Origin: Propionibacteriaceae bacterium
GTDB taxonomy: Bacteria; Actinomycetota; Actinomycetes; Propionibacteriales; Propionibacteriaceae
Direction of reading: 5' to 3'
DNA: 33,856 nucleotides
NCBI GenBank assembly: GCA_009778725.1
Contig: WRFP01000005.1
Location: 1-33,856, forward strand
The position numbers were made by a program, and so were the translations under genes. Positions 15,508 to 23,088 of the stretch are shown piece after piece (positions within the stretch are counted from its first letter, which is position 1; every line of letters starts with the position of its first letter). The notes beneath the pieces were generated by a model that saw only the letters and a program-made list of their open reading frames with translations, was not told where the DNA came from and ran no database searches.

Positions 15508-15669
15508 AACCCGAATACACCGATCGCTGGCGTCGCGAGCGACACTGTGGGGGTGCGATGGGTCGACGGTTGCCGTGAGGGCAGACTGGACGTGAAGTTG
15601 AGCGGTGACCGGCGGGCCAGCGTGCCGGCACAGGGTCGCGTAGCAGCCATGGATCGGTGGATTCGGGTT
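15508..15669. repeat. Full-length intergenic inverted-repeat element (copy A)
   Basis: This is a 162-bp element whose terminal arms pair over 17 of 18 bases (15508-15525 with 15652-15669). An inner stem CGCTGGC/GCCAGCG (15525-15531 with 15615-15621) and a small hairpin GTCGC-GA-GCGAC near 15532 add structure. The core is about nine-tenths identical to copy B at 31215, but the outer arm sequences differ. It lies between pcaJ and the DUF3788-like gene. No transposase is encoded. It is either a MITE-like element or a structured RNA/terminator. Confidence 0.8.
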
Positions 15670-15724
15670 TCACTCAGTGATCCCGTGCCACGGAGCATCA
15701 CATCAATCGGCGTAGAGTACGAAT

Positions 15725-16138
15725 ATGGCCGCAGTTTTCTCCGATCCGGCTGTGGAACCGACGCACACCCTTGTCTTAGATGCGCTCGGTCCGGCACGCC
15801 AGCCGTGGGACGAACTCGTCGACGCCCTGCGGGCCTCCGGCGCCGTTCCCGAGTGGCGTTATTTCCGTGACAGCGGCTGGCTGCTCAAGGCGGCCAAGAA
15901 TGGCAAGACGATCGCCTGGCTCCAGGTGGGGCGCGGTTTTTCGCGGGTCTCCTGCTGGTTCGCGGTCCGGCATCAACGGTCTTTGGCCATCGACCCGGAG
16001 TTGTCGTCCGACCTGCGTAACTCCATCATCAGGCAGACTCCAACCGGTGATGAGTTCCCTGTCACCGTCCAGGTCCGTACCCACATGGACGCCGCCGACG
16101 CCTTGTCGGTCATCGTGTGCAAACTGCGCTTGAAGTAG
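15725..16138 (+). CDS. DUF3788-like small protein
   Basis: This is a 137-residue soluble protein with no signal or membrane segment. The pattern matches what I recall of the DUF3788 family: EWRYFRDSGWLLKAAKNGKTIAWL, a hydrophobic WF segment, then a C-terminal DALSVIVCKLRLK. No function is established for this family. It begins at ATG 15725, right after repeat copy A, apparently as a single gene; the spacer GTAGAGTACGAAT gives no clear Shine-Dalgarno, so the start may be leaderless. A G-run followed by T-rich sequence (16150-16166) comes after the stop. Confidence 0.65.
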   Translation: MAAVFSDPAVEPTHTLVLDALGPARQPWDELVDALRASGAVPEWRYFRDSGWLLKAAKNGKTIAWLQVGRGFSRVSCWFAVRHQRSLAIDPELSSDLRNSIIRQTPTGDEFPVTVQVRTHMDAADALSVIVCKLRLK

Positions 16139-16505
16139 GACTGCCAGCTTGGGGGGGTTTATTTTGGTTTCACTTCGTCCTTGGTTTTGCCGAAATCGCG
16201 TGGCATCATTGAGGCGAGGGTCAGATATCTATGTGGGGACATCGGTATCGAGGGGTAGGTAACTACGGAGACTGGGAGTACCCCCGCATGGCTTGTTGTG
16301 GCAAACCGCCGACCTTGGCGACGCCTTTTCCGGCGCCGGGCCGAGCGATGAAGACATCGAAAAACTCCCGCACTCGCGCGCGTCACGCGATGGTCGCCCA
16401 GTGGCGTACCTTCTCACGATCCACCCATCCTGGGATGATCATCACAGCTTGCTCGGCAACGGACATCGCTCGTGTGTTCCGACAACCATCAGACGAGGTG
16501 CGCTT
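16139..16505. other. Long leader before the surface-protein operon, possible structured RNA
   Basis: No convincing gene is seen in these 367 bases. Two mutually exclusive pairings are visible (ATGTGGGG with CCCCGCAT, and GGGGTA with TACCCC, within 16229-16290). At 16299-16350 the order GGCAAACC, a short stem, GACGC, then CCGGCGCCGGGCC resembles the layout of c-di-GMP (GEMM-I) riboswitches. The normally invariant AAAGCC and the GNRA tetraloop are missing, so this is only a weak candidate. The frame of the next gene stays open upstream to 16293, but the ATG at 16506 makes a standard signal peptide start. Confidence 0.3.
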
Positions 16506-17177
16506 ATGAGCACACCACGTCGCGCCCTGCCCCCTTCCGCCCGTAGCTCACGGCGACGCAAAGCTGCCGTGGCGGTTCTGATCAGCCTCGCACTGGTCGT
16601 GTCAGGAGGCCTGGCCTATGCCCTGTGGCGAGCCACGGCGACGATCGAAGCGGACATCAAAGCCGGAGATTTCGGTCTAAGACTGGAAGCCCTGACCTGG
16701 AATGCGCCCGAGCAAAACCGCTTCGGCCAGTACGCGATCGATCTGAAAGACCTGCTCCTGGCCCCCGGCCAGACCCTCGAACTCCACCAGGAAGTCGTCG
16801 GGTCCTTCGATGGGACAAACCTGTCCGTGGCCATCAGTGTGGACTTCCCGACCTATCCCCGGGCGGTGGGAACCTGGTACATCACCTCGCCGGATGGGCA
16901 GAGGGTGGCGCCCGTTTCAGGCGATCCAGTGCCTCTGAGCTATGGACTCGTGATTCCCCATGACGAGCTGGCTGACTCTCAGAGATGGGTCGTCGTGGTG
17001 AGTCTGAAACCGGTCGATGCCGACAGCAGTTTCCCCTGGGTCGACCCCACCGATACGAACATCCTTCAGGGCGGCACCATTGAGTTTGGGCACCTCAAGG
17101 TCAGTGCCAACCAAGTTCGGTGCGGCGACGGGTTCACCGACGCATGCCCGCAGTATCTGGTGGAGGGCCCCCGATGA
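16506..17177 (+). CDS. Exported protein with SipW-type (alternate) signal peptide
   Basis: This is a 223-residue protein. The N-terminus has basic residues (RSSRRRK), a hydrophobic core and then SGGLAYALW, the pattern of SipW-dependent signal peptides (TasA/camelysin-like), with cleavage expected near Ala/Leu-Trp around residues 38-42. The mature part is beta-rich and lacks membrane segments or a sorting signal. I cannot name the protein beyond this class. It is first of a block of such genes, ending in an ATGA overlap with the next (TGA 17175-17177), so the two are co-translated. Processing by the SipW peptidase at 19334 is an inference from the shared signal type and linkage. Confidence 0.7.
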   Translation: MSTPRRALPPSARSSRRRKAAVAVLISLALVVSGGLAYALWRATATIEADIKAGDFGLRLEALTWNAPEQNRFGQYAIDLKDLLLAPGQTLELHQEVVGSFDGTNLSVAISVDFPTYPRAVGTWYITSPDGQRVAPVSGDPVPLSYGLVIPHDELADSQRWVVVVSLKPVDADSSFPWVDPTDTNILQGGTIEFGHLKVSANQVRCGDGFTDACPQYLVEGPR

Positions 17178-17995
17178 GTGACAAGCGCCACGGCTTCTTC
17201 AATCCCCATTCTCCGGTGTCTCGTCTGGTATCCAGGAGACGCACCCGCCGCAGTGCCATGAGAGCGTCGAGTGGAATCGCTTCCATGGTGCTCCTGATCA
17301 GCGTCCTGACCGGGTTCGGCGGAGCCATCGCGTACGCCCTGTGGCATGCCGAAGAAACCACCCACTATCTGAAAGTCCAGGAGGCGGTGCTGGGATTCGC
17401 GGTCACCAAGGTCGACCCGAGCCAGAACCAAGCGACTGAGATCGCACGCCAGGACGGCCGCACAACCCCGTCTGCCGGGTTCAGCGTGGGCGAAGAGGAG
17501 GCGGTGGCCATGCTCGGCGGCCAGGTGGACACCGATGGGAACTACACGATCGCCGTGCCCTTCACCGTGACCATGATGACATCGGCGGGGTACAGCATGA
17601 ACTACATCATCACGTTGGATCAGGACCCGGATCCGGAGTCGGTGCTCGGCATGGACGGGCCGCCGGTCTTCTTCCAAGTGGACGAGCCCGACGCTTGCGC
17701 CGTGGCCGGCCAACTGAAGCATCCCACCGATGTGGAGACCCTGGTGCCCGGTGTCGAGAGCACAGACAAGTTGGTGGCGACGGGTGTCGACTACTGGTGC
17801 ATGGTCATGTCCGTCAAGCCCGGAATCTATTCCAACACCGCCACAGCCTCAGGAGTGGACTACAACGAGTCGAGTGTGGAATCCACGCCGACCTCGGTGA
17901 GCAAGTGGTCGGCTTTCGTCCTGCCCGACCCCAAAAAGCAGCCCGACTTCCGGGTCACCCTCGTCCCGACAGTCACCTGGCCGTCAGGAAGATGA
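17174..17995 (+). CDS. Exported protein with SipW-type signal peptide
   Basis: This is a 273-residue protein with an unusually long, Arg-rich N-region (about 35 residues, RLVSRRRTRR) before the hydrophobic core. The core ends in GGAIAYALWHAEE, the alternate-signal pattern. The mature part has several acidic and Thr-rich stretches and two Cys residues near residues 175 and 210, which might pair outside the cell. It has no membrane anchor. The start at 17174 is fixed by the ATGA overlap with the preceding gene. It is likely a partner or minor subunit of the same surface structure. No family name is recognised. Confidence 0.7.
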   Translation: MSDKRHGFFNPHSPVSRLVSRRRTRRSAMRASSGIASMVLLISVLTGFGGAIAYALWHAEETTHYLKVQEAVLGFAVTKVDPSQNQATEIARQDGRTTPSAGFSVGEEEAVAMLGGQVDTDGNYTIAVPFTVTMMTSAGYSMNYIITLDQDPDPESVLGMDGPPVFFQVDEPDACAVAGQLKHPTDVETLVPGVESTDKLVATGVDYWCMVMSVKPGIYSNTATASGVDYNESSVESTPTSVSKWSAFVLPDPKKQPDFRVTLVPTVTWPSGR

Positions 17996-18119
17996 GTCTG
18001 GCAATGAAACTTTCGAATACAAATGCAACAACAGGGGTATTTCTCGGCCAAAATACGCTTGAGTACCCCAGGTATATTGGTAACAAAGGTTTAGGTGGTA
18101 CTGAGGGGGTAATCACCAA

Positions 18120-18139
18120 GGGCTCGCGACCGCGAGCCC
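18120..18139. terminator. 9-bp perfect hairpin in the leader of the third surface gene
   Basis: GGGCTCGCG (18120-18128) pairs perfectly with CGCGAGCCC (18131-18139) around a 2-base loop. It is about 60 bases upstream of the 18198 start. There is no T-run, so it may be a processing or attenuation structure rather than a true intrinsic terminator. It may set the expression of the downstream gene apart from the two before it. Confidence 0.4.
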
Positions 18140-18197
18140 AGGTCTTGACCCAACCGCACACGGGGATGGATCCGGGCCCACGTAAACAAGGAGAAAA

Positions 18198-18944
18198 ATG
18201 ACAATGAAAACACATAAGAAAAGAAATGCCGTCGTCGCGGCAGTAGCAGGCGCAGCCCTGCTCCTGGGCGGGTCCACCTATGCGTTGTGGTCCCAGAGCG
18301 CCAGCTTCGTTGGTGCGCCCCCGATCCAGGCTGGTGACTTGCAGCTCACTATGGACCAGAGTGACATCGGATTCTGGGACATCTCGCCAGACCGGAACCC
18401 AATACAGGATGAGACCATCCAAGGTGGCGGCTGGGACCTGGGTATAAAGGGGAGACCCATCGATCTTACCTCAACGGATACTTCTGGGAACCTTTACTTT
18501 CATCCTGTTCCTGGTGACGAACTGATGCTCACGGTTCCGTTCAGTATGAAGATGCAGGGGGCCAACTTGCTCGCCCAGTTGGAGGCCAATACTACAACTC
18601 CAACCGACACAGTTTCGTTGGAATCAGCCCTGAAGACGACATTTGACGTCCGTGGTGGGTTTGATTTTTCGAGCTTTGACAACCAGGCTCTTCCAGGTGT
18701 CGATGGTTTCCAGTCCTACGTTTACACCGGGGACTATGGATTGAACGTTGGCCAAACTCCAGGTCCCCTCACAGGAATTTACCTTCAAAATGGGGAAGGA
18801 CAATTTGTTCTCGTTATCCATGTGACCTTTATGGATGTCCAGGACCGGGACTTTACTCAGGCTGTGCTCACCCTGGCGGACTCAGTGAATCTCAGCCTGA
18901 CCCAGGTTCGCGGAGACGGGTGGACACCTGTCCCGACACCGTAA
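18198..18944 (+). CDS. Alternate signal-mediated exported protein, RER_14450-like
   Basis: This 248-residue protein has the signal KKRNAVVAAVAGAALLLGG followed by STYALWS, typical of the actinobacterial alternate-signal class (RER_14450-type family). Further family marks are FWDISPDRN near residue 58, VPGDEL near 108, and a late LSLTQVRGD, ending in a Thr/Pro tail. It is paralogous to the gene at 19985, which shares DIS(P/E)DRN, VPGDEL and LS(L)xQVR. A role as the major fibre or matrix subunit is plausible by analogy with TasA. The Shine-Dalgarno AAGGAG is 4 bases before ATG 18198; ATG 18204 is an alternative start with better spacing. Confidence 0.8.
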   Translation: MTMKTHKKRNAVVAAVAGAALLLGGSTYALWSQSASFVGAPPIQAGDLQLTMDQSDIGFWDISPDRNPIQDETIQGGGWDLGIKGRPIDLTSTDTSGNLYFHPVPGDELMLTVPFSMKMQGANLLAQLEANTTTPTDTVSLESALKTTFDVRGGFDFSSFDNQALPGVDGFQSYVYTGDYGLNVGQTPGPLTGIYLQNGEGQFVLVIHVTFMDVQDRDFTQAVLTLADSVNLSLTQVRGDGWTPVPTP

Positions 18945-19333
18945 AACGCTGAGATGTTGCTTGTGAGCTGGAAGTGGTTCCTCACCATTGCCAGCCCTCG
19001 GGAACTCATCGAAGCCCGGGTCCTCCGGGCGGAAGGACAGGTGATGGAGAGAACCTCATGGTTGTCCGCACCGGTCTCACCGCCTAGCCTGTGGGCGGGG
19101 AGTGGTCACATATCACTCCCCGTACCACCGGCTGACCTTAACCCGAAGCCGTCCGTTGCCGGGACAACACCGCAGCGGGCGGTCTTCATCACTCACGTTG
19201 TGAGGGCCGATGGAAGCTCCGCTGGCACCGCATCAGGTGTTTCACGCGGATCGATACTCGTCACACATATCTTGCCAGACTCTTTCCACTGGCACACTCT
19301 TCGGAAAGCTTCACTGATGAAAAGGATGGAACC
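18945..19333. other. 389-base intergenic region with hairpins before sipW
   Basis: No gene is supported. Near 19010-19030, GCCCGG/CCGGGC forms a small hairpin. Around 19098-19122, GGGGAGTG pairs with CACTCCCC over 8 bp with a 9-base loop; it has no T-run but may end transcription of the 18198 gene. The stretch 19190-19330 probably contains the promoter of sipW, but I see no convincing boxes. Confidence 0.45.
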
Positions 19334-19948
19334 ATGAAGCGCACACCCACAGAAAAACCAGGATCGGTCATCCTGTCGTGGATCACCACCGTCGCCGTGC
19401 TCGGCATCCTCTGTCTGGCTGTCATCCTTGTCGTCGTGCCCAAAGTCATGGGCGGGACCTCCCTGACGGTTTTGACCGGGTCGATGAAGCCCGGCATCAT
19501 GCCTGGGGATGTGGTGGTGACCAAGGCAGTCAACCCTGAGGTCATCGCCGCGCTCAAAGTGGGGGACATCATCGTCTTCCTCCCGTATGCCGACGATTCC
19601 ATGGTGGTGACACACAGAATCATTGGTGTCTCTTCCGGCTCAGACGGTCGTTCATTCATCACGCAAGGGGACAATAATAATGCCCCAGATGAGTGGAATC
19701 CCGTACGCGCCGATCAGATTCGTGGCCAGATGATGTACGTCGTGCCCAAGATCGGGTTCTTCAAGCAGTGGTTCGGGTCGCACACGAACTGGATCCTCTA
19801 CGGAGTCGCCGCCCTCGTCCTGGTCTATGCCGTGGTGAGTTTCACCGGCAGCCTCCGCAAATCGAAAACCTCCCCCTCCCATAAGGACGACGTTCCCGTG
19901 GGTGCCAGTGTCGGTGACGACACCCCCCGCAGGGCCCTCGTCGACTAG
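19334..19948 (+). CDS. sipW: Signal peptidase I, SipW type (Ser/His)
   Basis: This 204-residue membrane peptidase of family S26 is of the archaeal/ER-like SipW type. The catalytic Ser50 sits in LTGSMKP. The general base is His94 in VVTHRIIG, in place of the Lys found in ordinary bacterial LepB. Asp113 lies in TQGDNNN. One membrane helix precedes the catalytic domain (about 12-36), and a second one (about 152-172) anchors the C-terminus. It would cleave the alternate signal peptides of the four neighbouring proteins. Its position among its presumed substrates is the standard layout for such systems. The ATG follows AAAAGGATGG. Confidence 0.9.
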   Translation: MKRTPTEKPGSVILSWITTVAVLGILCLAVILVVVPKVMGGTSLTVLTGSMKPGIMPGDVVVTKAVNPEVIAALKVGDIIVFLPYADDSMVVTHRIIGVSSGSDGRSFITQGDNNNAPDEWNPVRADQIRGQMMYVVPKIGFFKQWFGSHTNWILYGVAALVLVYAVVSFTGSLRKSKTSPSHKDDVPVGASVGDDTPRRALVD

Positions 19949-19984
19949 AGGCCCTGATAAGACGTGTGAAGGAGAGACTAAACG

Positions 19985-20752
19985 ATGAGAATGCATCAGG
20001 CAAGGAATCTGGTAATCGCTGTCGTGGCGAGTGCGGTCCTGGTCCTGGGTGGATCTTCCTATGCGCTGTGGTCTGCGATGGGGGACCTGGGCCATTTCGA
20101 AATCCGGTCCGGTGACTTGAACCTCGGGGTCGGTGAGAAACAAATCTGGGATATCTCCGAAGACCGGAACATCCGTCCTGACACGTTGAGAATGTCCGTG
20201 ATGAACCACCAGGGCAACTCTGTGGATACAGGCAGACTCCTGTTGGATGAGACCGACCATTCCATGTCAACCAACAAACAATGGAGAATTGTTCCCGGCG
20301 ACGAACTGGCCATCTTGGTTCCTATTGACCTGACAATAGTGGGGGACAACCTGATCGCCAGGCTGGATGTCAATACTGTGCCCCCGTCCAGCATCTCCTC
20401 CAACGTTCTCGACTCACTGGCCAACTATGTGACAGTGAGCTATCACTTGTATGACAATTGGAACCGTCCCATCAAGGATGTCACTCCGTCAGGGGACAAC
20501 TCTTATCTCAAGGTCTATTTCAAGAAGCCAGACCCCTCGAAAACGACCCAAGAAACCCAGGATGCGCCAGTCGTCTATGTGTCGGCGGAACCCACCTCGA
20601 CCCATTTCACGCTGTGTGTGTTGATGACGTTCGATAGTGTCGGCGACCAAGAGTTGCAAGGTGTGGGCACCATGCTCGTCCTGGAGGACACGGTGCAGGT
20701 GAGCCTGTCCCAGGTTCGTGATCTGACCCCAACCCCCACCCCCACATCGTGA
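19985..20752 (+). CDS. Alternate signal-mediated exported protein, paralogue of 18198
   Basis: This 255-residue protein carries the alternate signal (NLVIAVVASAVLVLGG, then SSYALWS). It shares WDISEDRN, IVPGDEL and VSLSQVRD with the 18198 product, and ends in a Thr/Pro repeat (TPTPTPTS). Overall the two look like duplicated genes that have diverged widely. It follows sipW by 36 bases, with AAGGAGA upstream of the ATG, so it is likely in the sipW transcript. It is probably a second structural subunit of the surface assembly. Confidence 0.8.
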   Translation: MRMHQARNLVIAVVASAVLVLGGSSYALWSAMGDLGHFEIRSGDLNLGVGEKQIWDISEDRNIRPDTLRMSVMNHQGNSVDTGRLLLDETDHSMSTNKQWRIVPGDELAILVPIDLTIVGDNLIARLDVNTVPPSSISSNVLDSLANYVTVSYHLYDNWNRPIKDVTPSGDNSYLKVYFKKPDPSKTTQETQDAPVVYVSAEPTSTHFTLCVLMTFDSVGDQELQGVGTMLVLEDTVQVSLSQVRDLTPTPTPTS

Positions 20753-20810
20753 GATTGCTGGGGCTTTCGCCCATGGCCCCACCAGACATGCCGCCGAAGT
20801 AGAGGACACC

Positions 20811-21581
20811 ATGACAAGACGCAGGCTCGCCGTCGCCGTGACAATCGTCATGGCGGTCCTTGCCGTGCCCCTGCTGTCCTCGTCGGCCCATGCGGAGGCT
20901 CCGCCCCCGGGTGGGTCCTCGGACTACGTCGTCTGGGACGGTACGACCACCAGCCTCAACTGGGACGGAAGCACATCGGTCATCTATCAAAGTCCTGTCT
21001 CGACGCCATACTTCACAGTGCCTGGAGACGAGGTGACCCACGCGGCGACCATCAGGAATGGCGGTCCGACAGCCGCCACCGTGACCGTGGACATCCTCAA
21101 TATGACCACCACGAACCAACCAGATACCGTCAACACGGATCTGGAGAACATCGTCTTGTTGTTCTGGGACATCAACGGTGACACGGGGGAGTCGACCTGG
21201 CGCCAGGCTCGGCTGGCGAGCGACGACCGGCATGTGTCGTACTCGACCAGCTTCCCATTGGACCAGGGTGACAGCTTTCCACTGACTGTGGGCTTCCACT
21301 TCCCGTCTTCTGCCACCGGCGGACAGAGCCAAGGAGGACCCTCATCGGTGTTGACCTTCGACGTCAGGGTCACCATGACCGGGGCCACACCCGGCTTCGA
21401 CGCGTCGACCGGGGGCCTGACCCTCGGTGGGGTGACCATCCCGTGGTGGCTGGTGTGGACCGCCAGTTTCATGGTGATGTCTGGCACCGTGTTCATGGTC
21501 GAGATCCTCGTCAACAAACGTCGGAGAACTGAGGAGCAGCCCGCACAAACTTGCATCCGTACTGCTGCGAGGAACCCATGA
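20811..21581 (+). CDS. Sec-exported, C-terminally anchored surface protein
   Basis: This is a 256-residue protein with a normal Sec signal peptide (RRRLAVAVTIVMAVLAVPLL, cleavage after SAHA near residue 28), unlike its neighbours. The ectodomain is beta-rich, with VPGDEVTHAATIRNGG resembling a TasA/DUF11-like strand pattern. A C-terminal helix (about 209-232, WWLVWTASFMVMSGTVFMVEIL) followed by NKRRR anchors it in the membrane. No LPXTG motif is present. It may tether the surface structure to the cell, as TapA-like anchors do, but that is an inference. It is the last gene of the locus. Confidence 0.7.
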   Translation: MTRRRLAVAVTIVMAVLAVPLLSSSAHAEAPPPGGSSDYVVWDGTTTSLNWDGSTSVIYQSPVSTPYFTVPGDEVTHAATIRNGGPTAATVTVDILNMTTTNQPDTVNTDLENIVLLFWDINGDTGESTWRQARLASDDRHVSYSTSFPLDQGDSFPLTVGFHFPSSATGGQSQGGPSSVLTFDVRVTMTGATPGFDASTGGLTLGGVTIPWWLVWTASFMVMSGTVFMVEILVNKRRRTEEQPAQTCIRTAARNP

Positions 21582-21798
21582 CAAGCCATGGGAGGGCTGA
21601 CCTGCGCCACCATCGAGCCCCGGGGGTGTCCCGCGTGGTCAGATCTTGGGTGAATAATGCTAGATTCTGTTGGATCTATGCGATACGATGTGGCTTTGTG
21701 ATCGTCGAGTGCGGCGCCGATCGGTTCAAATCCGGGGGACAGCCGACCCAGATCCGGCGGTCAGGGCGACTGAGAGTCCACATAGGAGCGGAGTTCGC

Positions 21799-23085
21799 GT
21801 GACATACACTATGGATGGTTGGCAAGAGCCAACACTTGCAGAGAACCTGGAGAGGGCTGGCGTCTCACGCCGGGACTTCCTCAAGTTTTGCGGCGGTCTT
21901 GCGGCCGCATTCGCCGCTGGATCGGCGGTGATGGGCTCGGTACCCCGGGCTCTGGCCGACCCGACCCCAGGGGCTCCCGTGACAGGAACCCAGGTCGCCG
22001 ATGCTCTGGGCAGCATGACCAAGCCGAATGTGGTCTGGTTGCAGCTTCAGGAATGCACCGGCTGCATGGAGTCCGCGTTGCGGTCCGGAGGCACGACGGT
22101 GGAGGACGTGGTTCTCAACCTGCTGTCTGTCAACTACAACGAACTCGTGATGGCCGCCGCTGGCGACGCCGCCAACTCGGTTTTGGACAAGACCAACGAG
22201 GATGACCACATTCTTGTGGTCAACGGGTCCATCCCGACCAAGGACAATGGCATCTACTGCACGATCGGCGGGAAGTCCGCCGAAACGGTTTTGCGCGAGT
22301 CGGCTGAGCATGCCGTGGCGGTCTTGGCCGTCGGCGCCTGCGCCGTCTTCGGCTCCGTCCAGGCCTCCCGGCCGAATCCGACCGGGGCGGTTGGCGTGGA
22401 CCAGATCATCACCAACAAGCCGGTCATCAACGTGTCGGGGTGCCCCCCGATCGGTGAAGTGATCATGGCCACCATCGCGTACTACCTGACTCATGGCGAC
22501 GTCCCCAAGACCGACGCCGAGGGCCGCCCGATGTTCGCCTACGACCAGCGGATCCACGATTCCTGCCCGAGGCGTGCGCACTTCGATGCCGGGCAGTACG
22601 TCCGTTCCTTCGACGACGAGGCGGCGCGCACAGGCTGGTGTCTGTACGACATGGGATGCAAAGGGCCGAGCACCTTCAGCCCGTGCCCATTCGTCCAGTG
22701 GAACGGACGCACCAGTTGGCCGATCGGCGCCGGGCACCCGTGCCTAGGTTGCACCGAAAAGGACTTCTTCGACCGGTTCACACCGTTCTACAACAGGCTG
22801 CCCCAGGTTCCAGGCTTCGGCGTGGAAACGACTGCGGAGAAAGTCGGTCTGGGGTTGGTCGGTTTGACCGTCGCCGCCGTCGGCGTTCACGCCGGTGTCA
22901 CGGCCATCCGCAAGAGCGCGGCCAAGAAGACCCATGACGAAACGCCGCTGGAGGCTTTCGGAGATGCCCCTGCGGGGGAGCAAGCCGCCGTCGCCGCTGT
23001 TGTCGAAGTGCCCGAGGAGATCCCCGCCGCTTCGCCGCAGGCGAGTGACACCCCACCAACCACTGACTCAGAAAAAACGGAGTAA
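21799..23085 (+). CDS. hyaA: Uptake [NiFe]-hydrogenase small subunit, Tat-exported
   Basis: This 428-residue precursor carries the FeS clusters that take electrons from the NiFe site. The Tat signal is SRRDFLKF (23-30), with cleavage expected near ALA-D (53). Proximal cluster ligands are ECTGC (Cys86, Cys89), VGACAVFG and SGCPP. Distal and medial ligands are HDSCPRR, GWCLYDMGC, the Cys of FSPCPF and HPCLGC. The ECTGC segment lacks the extra Cys of O2-tolerant enzymes. A membrane helix (about 349-370) anchors it, followed by an unusual 58-residue Pro/Ala/Glu-rich tail. The GTG at 21799 is preferred because AGGAGCGG lies 10 bases before; ATG 21811 is an alternative. It is the first gene of the hydrogenase operon. 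Confidence 0.9.
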   Translation: MTYTMDGWQEPTLAENLERAGVSRRDFLKFCGGLAAAFAAGSAVMGSVPRALADPTPGAPVTGTQVADALGSMTKPNVVWLQLQECTGCMESALRSGGTTVEDVVLNLLSVNYNELVMAAAGDAANSVLDKTNEDDHILVVNGSIPTKDNGIYCTIGGKSAETVLRESAEHAVAVLAVGACAVFGSVQASRPNPTGAVGVDQIITNKPVINVSGCPPIGEVIMATIAYYLTHGDVPKTDAEGRPMFAYDQRIHDSCPRRAHFDAGQYVRSFDDEAARTGWCLYDMGCKGPSTFSPCPFVQWNGRTSWPIGAGHPCLGCTEKDFFDRFTPFYNRLPQVPGFGVETTAEKVGLGLVGLTVAAVGVHAGVTAIRKSAAKKTHDETPLEAFGDAPAGEQAAVAAVVEVPEEIPAASPQASDTPPTTDSEKTE

Positions 23086-23088
23086 ACC

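Noticed and set aside
15463..15870. Open frames within repeat copies A and B with similar peptides
   Set aside because: The likeness follows from the shared repeat DNA; the frames have no ribosome-binding sites and the changes do not respect codon positions.
21717..21745. tRNA T-arm-like sequence GGTTCAAATCC
   Set aside because: No matching acceptor, D or anticodon arms were found around it.
21799..23085. Oxygen-tolerant type hydrogenase with six-Cys proximal cluster
   Set aside because: The segment reads ECTGC, lacking the extra Cys of ECTCC-type enzymes.
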